Source of the DNA: Methanomassiliicoccales archaeon
GTDB lineage: Archaea > Thermoplasmatota > Thermoplasmata > Methanomassiliicoccales > UBA472
Length of the DNA stretch: 8,140 nucleotides
NCBI GenBank assembly: GCA_028679935.1
Contig: JAJRAL010000067.1
Location: forward strand, 1 to 8,140
Direction of reading: 5' to 3'
In this document: positions 6,518 through 8,140 of the stretch, piece by piece
How positions within the stretch are numbered: the first letter of the stretch is position 1
How the letters are laid out: the number at the start of each line of letters is the position of its first letter
Notes under the pieces: generated by a model
What the model was told of the DNA's origin: nothing
Seen by the model: only the letters and a program-made list of their open reading frames with translations
Databases searched by the model: none
Program-made: the position numbers and the translations under genes

Positions 6518-6541
6518 CCCCGCCGCCGATTGGCGCGCGCC

Positions 6542-7741
6542 ATGAGATGCGCCATCATCCACGCCTTCCCGCCGCACCGCTATAATCTCCAGGCGCCGAC
6601 CGCCAACCCGTACCAGATCCTGAAGCACGCGCCGAGCGAGCTGGAATTGGAGCTCTACTATTTCGCAGGGATGGAGGAGAACAGGAAGAGCAGCGAGGAG
6701 TGCATCAAGGCCCTGAGGCTCGGGTTGAGCCATGAGATGCCCCGGCCCGCGGGGGTCTCGAAGTACTATCACATCTCAATCGCTCGCGCGAGAGGGCTCC
6801 CTGGCAGCGTCGGGATGTTCCCGGCCTTGAGGGATTTCGCCGGCCGCGTCAACGAATCCCATCCCGACCTGGTGTGGATGTATCCTCACTGGCTTCTTGA
6901 CTGGATGCCTCGGCTTTCATGCGAGAATATCGTCGTGACCGGTCCCGACTCGGCCGTGCTGCACAACGAGCGGGCGCTCCAGTACGGCGACCTCGATCCT
7001 AGAGAGACGAAGAGACAGGTCGCCCTGCTCAAGAGGAACTCGAAGCTCGAATTGCAGTGGGGCTCCACCAGGGCGAGGATGCATATGGTCGGGGAGGCGG
7101 ACGCGGAGCGCTACATCCGGCTGAACGAAGGCCGCGCGGAGGCCTTCTTCGTCAAGCATCCCATCTACGACCACGCGACCGTGAACGAGGGGCTGGCAGG
7201 GGAGCGGGGGAAGGTGAGCGTGATGTTCTCGGGAGGCGGCGAGACGATATTCGTCGGCAGCCACCTGAGACGGGCGATCGATTCGATCGCGTCCCACGCC
7301 GAGATGGCAGGGGAGATCGAGCTGAGGTTCCTGGGCAGGGGGTACAAGGATTTCGCGACGAAGCTCACCAAGGCGGGGTTCGAGTGCTGCGTCACCCCGT
7401 GGGTCGAGGATTACGAGAGGGAACTGGCGCAGGCCCAGATCCACGTCTTCCCGATCGCCGTCGGCACCGGGACGAAGGGGAAGGTGCTGACCGCCATCGC
7501 CACTGGTTCGCTAGTCATCGGCTCGGAGTTCGCGCTCGAGAACATCGCTGTGACGCCAGGCACCGATTGCATCAAGTACGACAAACCGGAGGAGATGGGT
7601 GGGATATTGCGGGATGTGCTCGACAGAAGGGAGCACTACGCGCGAATGGCCGAGAGCGGGGCGAGGCGCGTGGCAGGGGAGCACGACCCGGCGAAGGTGG
7701 CGAAGGAGTTCTGGGACAGGGCGATGAACCCCGGGCTCTAG
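6542..7741 (+). CDS. GT-B fold glycosyltransferase (group 1 / GT4-like)
   Basis: This 399-residue protein has the two-domain layout of GT-B glycosyltransferases. The N-terminal acceptor domain, about 1-200, begins with the strand CAIIHAFPP and contains DLVWMYPHWLLDW (109-121) and VVTGPDSAVLH (131-141). The C-terminal donor domain, about 222-385, has KVSVMFSGGGE (224-234), ELRFLGRGYKDF (260-271) and the nucleotide-sugar loop IAVGTGTKGKVLTAIATGSLVIGSEF (landmarks G308-K314 and S328-E329), the counterpart of the G-x-G-x-K-x-x-E-A-x-A-x-G motif. The usual second Glu of the EX7E pair is shifted or replaced. It probably transfers a sugar from a nucleotide donor on the cytoplasmic side of the membrane; donor and acceptor cannot be read. 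No membrane segment is seen. ATG 6542 is preferred over the in-frame TTG at 6530. No ribosome binding site precedes it, so a leaderless transcript is possible. It is 42 bp upstream of a nucleotide-sugar dehydrogenase gene. Confidence 0.87.
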   Translation: MRCAIIHAFPPHRYNLQAPTANPYQILKHAPSELELELYYFAGMEENRKSSEECIKALRLGLSHEMPRPAGVSKYYHISIARARGLPGSVGMFPALRDFAGRVNESHPDLVWMYPHWLLDWMPRLSCENIVVTGPDSAVLHNERALQYGDLDPRETKRQVALLKRNSKLELQWGSTRARMHMVGEADAERYIRLNEGRAEAFFVKHPIYDHATVNEGLAGERGKVSVMFSGGGETIFVGSHLRRAIDSIASHAEMAGEIELRFLGRGYKDFATKLTKAGFECCVTPWVEDYERELAQAQIHVFPIAVGTGTKGKVLTAIATGSLVIGSEFALENIAVTPGTDCIKYDKPEEMGGILRDVLDRREHYARMAESGARRVAGEHDPAKVAKEFWDRAMNPGL

Positions 7742-7744
7742 CTG

Positions 7745-7752
7745 AGATAAAC
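7745..7752 (+). promoter_or_regulatory. TATA-like octamer AGATAAAC before the second dehydrogenase
   Basis: This AT-rich octamer, continued by GTTAA, is in the 42-bp gap after the glycosyltransferase stop. It lies about 35 bases before the ATG at 7784, which would allow a short leader containing the ribosome binding site. It is identical to the octamer at 6451-6458. The gene may equally be read from the upstream transcript. Confidence 0.3.
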
Positions 7753-7783
7753 GTTAAGCCCTCGTTGCCCATGTGATGTGGCG

Positions 7784-8140
7784 ATGGCAGCACCGAGACT
7801 GGCCGTGATCGGACAGGGCTATGTCGGCCTTCCGTTGGCCTGCGCCCTGGCGGATAAAGGGAACAAGGTCGTTGGGGTTGACGTGGACGCGAAGAAGGTC
7901 CGCGCCATCAACTCTGGCAGGTCGCCGATGGCAGGCAAGGAGCCCGGGCTCGATGAGCTGCTGCTGAAGGTCGTGAACAGCCAATCCCTCGTGGCGGTCA
8001 CTGACATCGTGAAGGCGAGAGGGTCAAAGGCGTTCTTCGTCTGCGTCGACACGCCAGTCGGGAAGGACAAGAAGGCGGACCTGACCATTCTCAAGACCGT
8101 GTCTGTGCAGCTCGGCAAGGTGCTCGGGAAGGGATGCCTC
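7784..8140 (+). CDS. Nucleotide-sugar dehydrogenase (UDP-ManNAc/UDP-glucose dehydrogenase family), N-terminal part, 3' truncated
   Basis: There are 119 codons from the ATG at 7784 to the right edge with no stop. The protein opens with a Rossmann strand and the dinucleotide loop GQGYVGLPLA at 10-19, followed by the acidic end of the second strand in VVGVDVDAKKV (29-39), which selects NAD over NADP. INSGRSPMAGKEPGLDELL (42-60) is the family's substrate-side segment, and FFVCVDTPVGKDKKADLT (84-101) is the conserved C-V-x-T-P strand. The catalytic Cys would lie further downstream. The enzyme should oxidise a UDP- or GDP-sugar C6 hydroxyl to the acid. GTGAT at 7773-7777 is 6 bases before the ATG and decides the start; an in-frame GTG at 7778 is less well placed. 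It follows the glycosyltransferase by 42 bp, suggesting a surface-glycan operon. The substrate cannot be determined from the fragment. Confidence 0.9.
   Translation, partial: MAAPRLAVIGQGYVGLPLACALADKGNKVVGVDVDAKKVRAINSGRSPMAGKEPGLDELLLKVVNSQSLVAVTDIVKARGSKAFFVCVDTPVGKDKKADLTILKTVSVQLGKVLGKGCL

Larger units (their letters stand above)
6209..6541. other. 333-bp divergent intergenic spacer without a supported gene
   Basis: This gap separates the minus-strand aminotransferase-serA operon from the plus-strand glycosyltransferase. I see no tRNA, known riboswitch or convincing coding region. A minus-strand reading frame (start 6558, or an ATG at 6423, to 6241) has no recognisable domain. The spacer does contain a TATA-like octamer at 6451-6458, inverted repeats at 6333-6347 and 6462-6478, permuted short repeats at 6308-6362, and small palindromes at 6484-6491 (CTGGCCAG) and 6532-6541 (GGCGCGCGCC). 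Promoters of both divergent units should lie here. The part from 6209 to 6300 is uniformly GC-rich and lacks a TATA box, so the operon may have a long leader. Confidence 0.6.

Noticed and set aside
7057..7776. 239-codon plus-strand frame overlapping the glycosyltransferase
   Set aside because: Arg/Gly-rich shadow frame of a gene with clear GT-B motifs.

Overview
The window looks like chromosomal DNA of a GC-rich, probably euryarchaeal organism. The evidence is an XPD-type Fe-S helicase of archaeal length, an MTH1187-type thiamine-binding protein, a long archaeal-style SerA beside a class V aminotransferase, TATA-box promoter elements, and several GTG starts behind GGAGG/GGTGA-type ribosome binding sites. 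A Thermoplasmatota relative would fit the XPD length and the unknown 169-residue protein, but this placement is inference. I found no RNA gene, mobile element, CRISPR array, phage gene or convincing novel system. Most of the window is housekeeping metabolism and repair, with a surface-sugar cluster at the edges.

Layout. (1) Bases 1-513 (+) hold the C-terminal part of a nucleotide-sugar dehydrogenase cut by the left edge. (2) Two genes on the minus strand follow: the XPD-like helicase (524-2425) and, upstream of it, a conserved-looking protein of unknown function (2502-3011). (3) A 215-bp divergent spacer carries a TATATATA element and a structured leader for the thiamine-binding protein gene (3227-3529, +). 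(4) Converging on that gene is a minus-strand pair, a class V aminotransferase (5144-6208) and serA (3546-5147). They overlap by 4 bases (GTGA) and are probably co-transcribed and translationally coupled. (5) A 333-bp divergent spacer without a believable gene (6209-6541) holds inverted repeats, permuted short repeats and a TATA-like octamer. (6) On the plus strand come a GT-B glycosyltransferase (6542-7741) and the N-terminal part of a second nucleotide-sugar dehydrogenase cut by the right edge (7784-8140).

How the genes fit together. SerA makes 3-phosphohydroxypyruvate from 3-phosphoglycerate, and the coupled aminotransferase is the natural candidate for the next step to phosphoserine, so the pair probably forms the first two steps of serine synthesis. 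No phosphoserine phosphatase is in the window. The glycosyltransferase and the two dehydrogenase fragments suggest synthesis and transfer of uronic-acid-type sugars to a surface glycan or glycoprotein. The two dehydrogenase pieces lie about 7.3 kb apart in the same orientation and are non-overlapping portions of the same family. They are either paralogues or a sign of duplication or assembly structure.

The most useful leads are the leader of the thiamine-binding protein gene, whose ribosome binding site lies in a predicted hairpin, the repeat-rich spacer upstream of the serine operon, and the unknown protein next to XPD.
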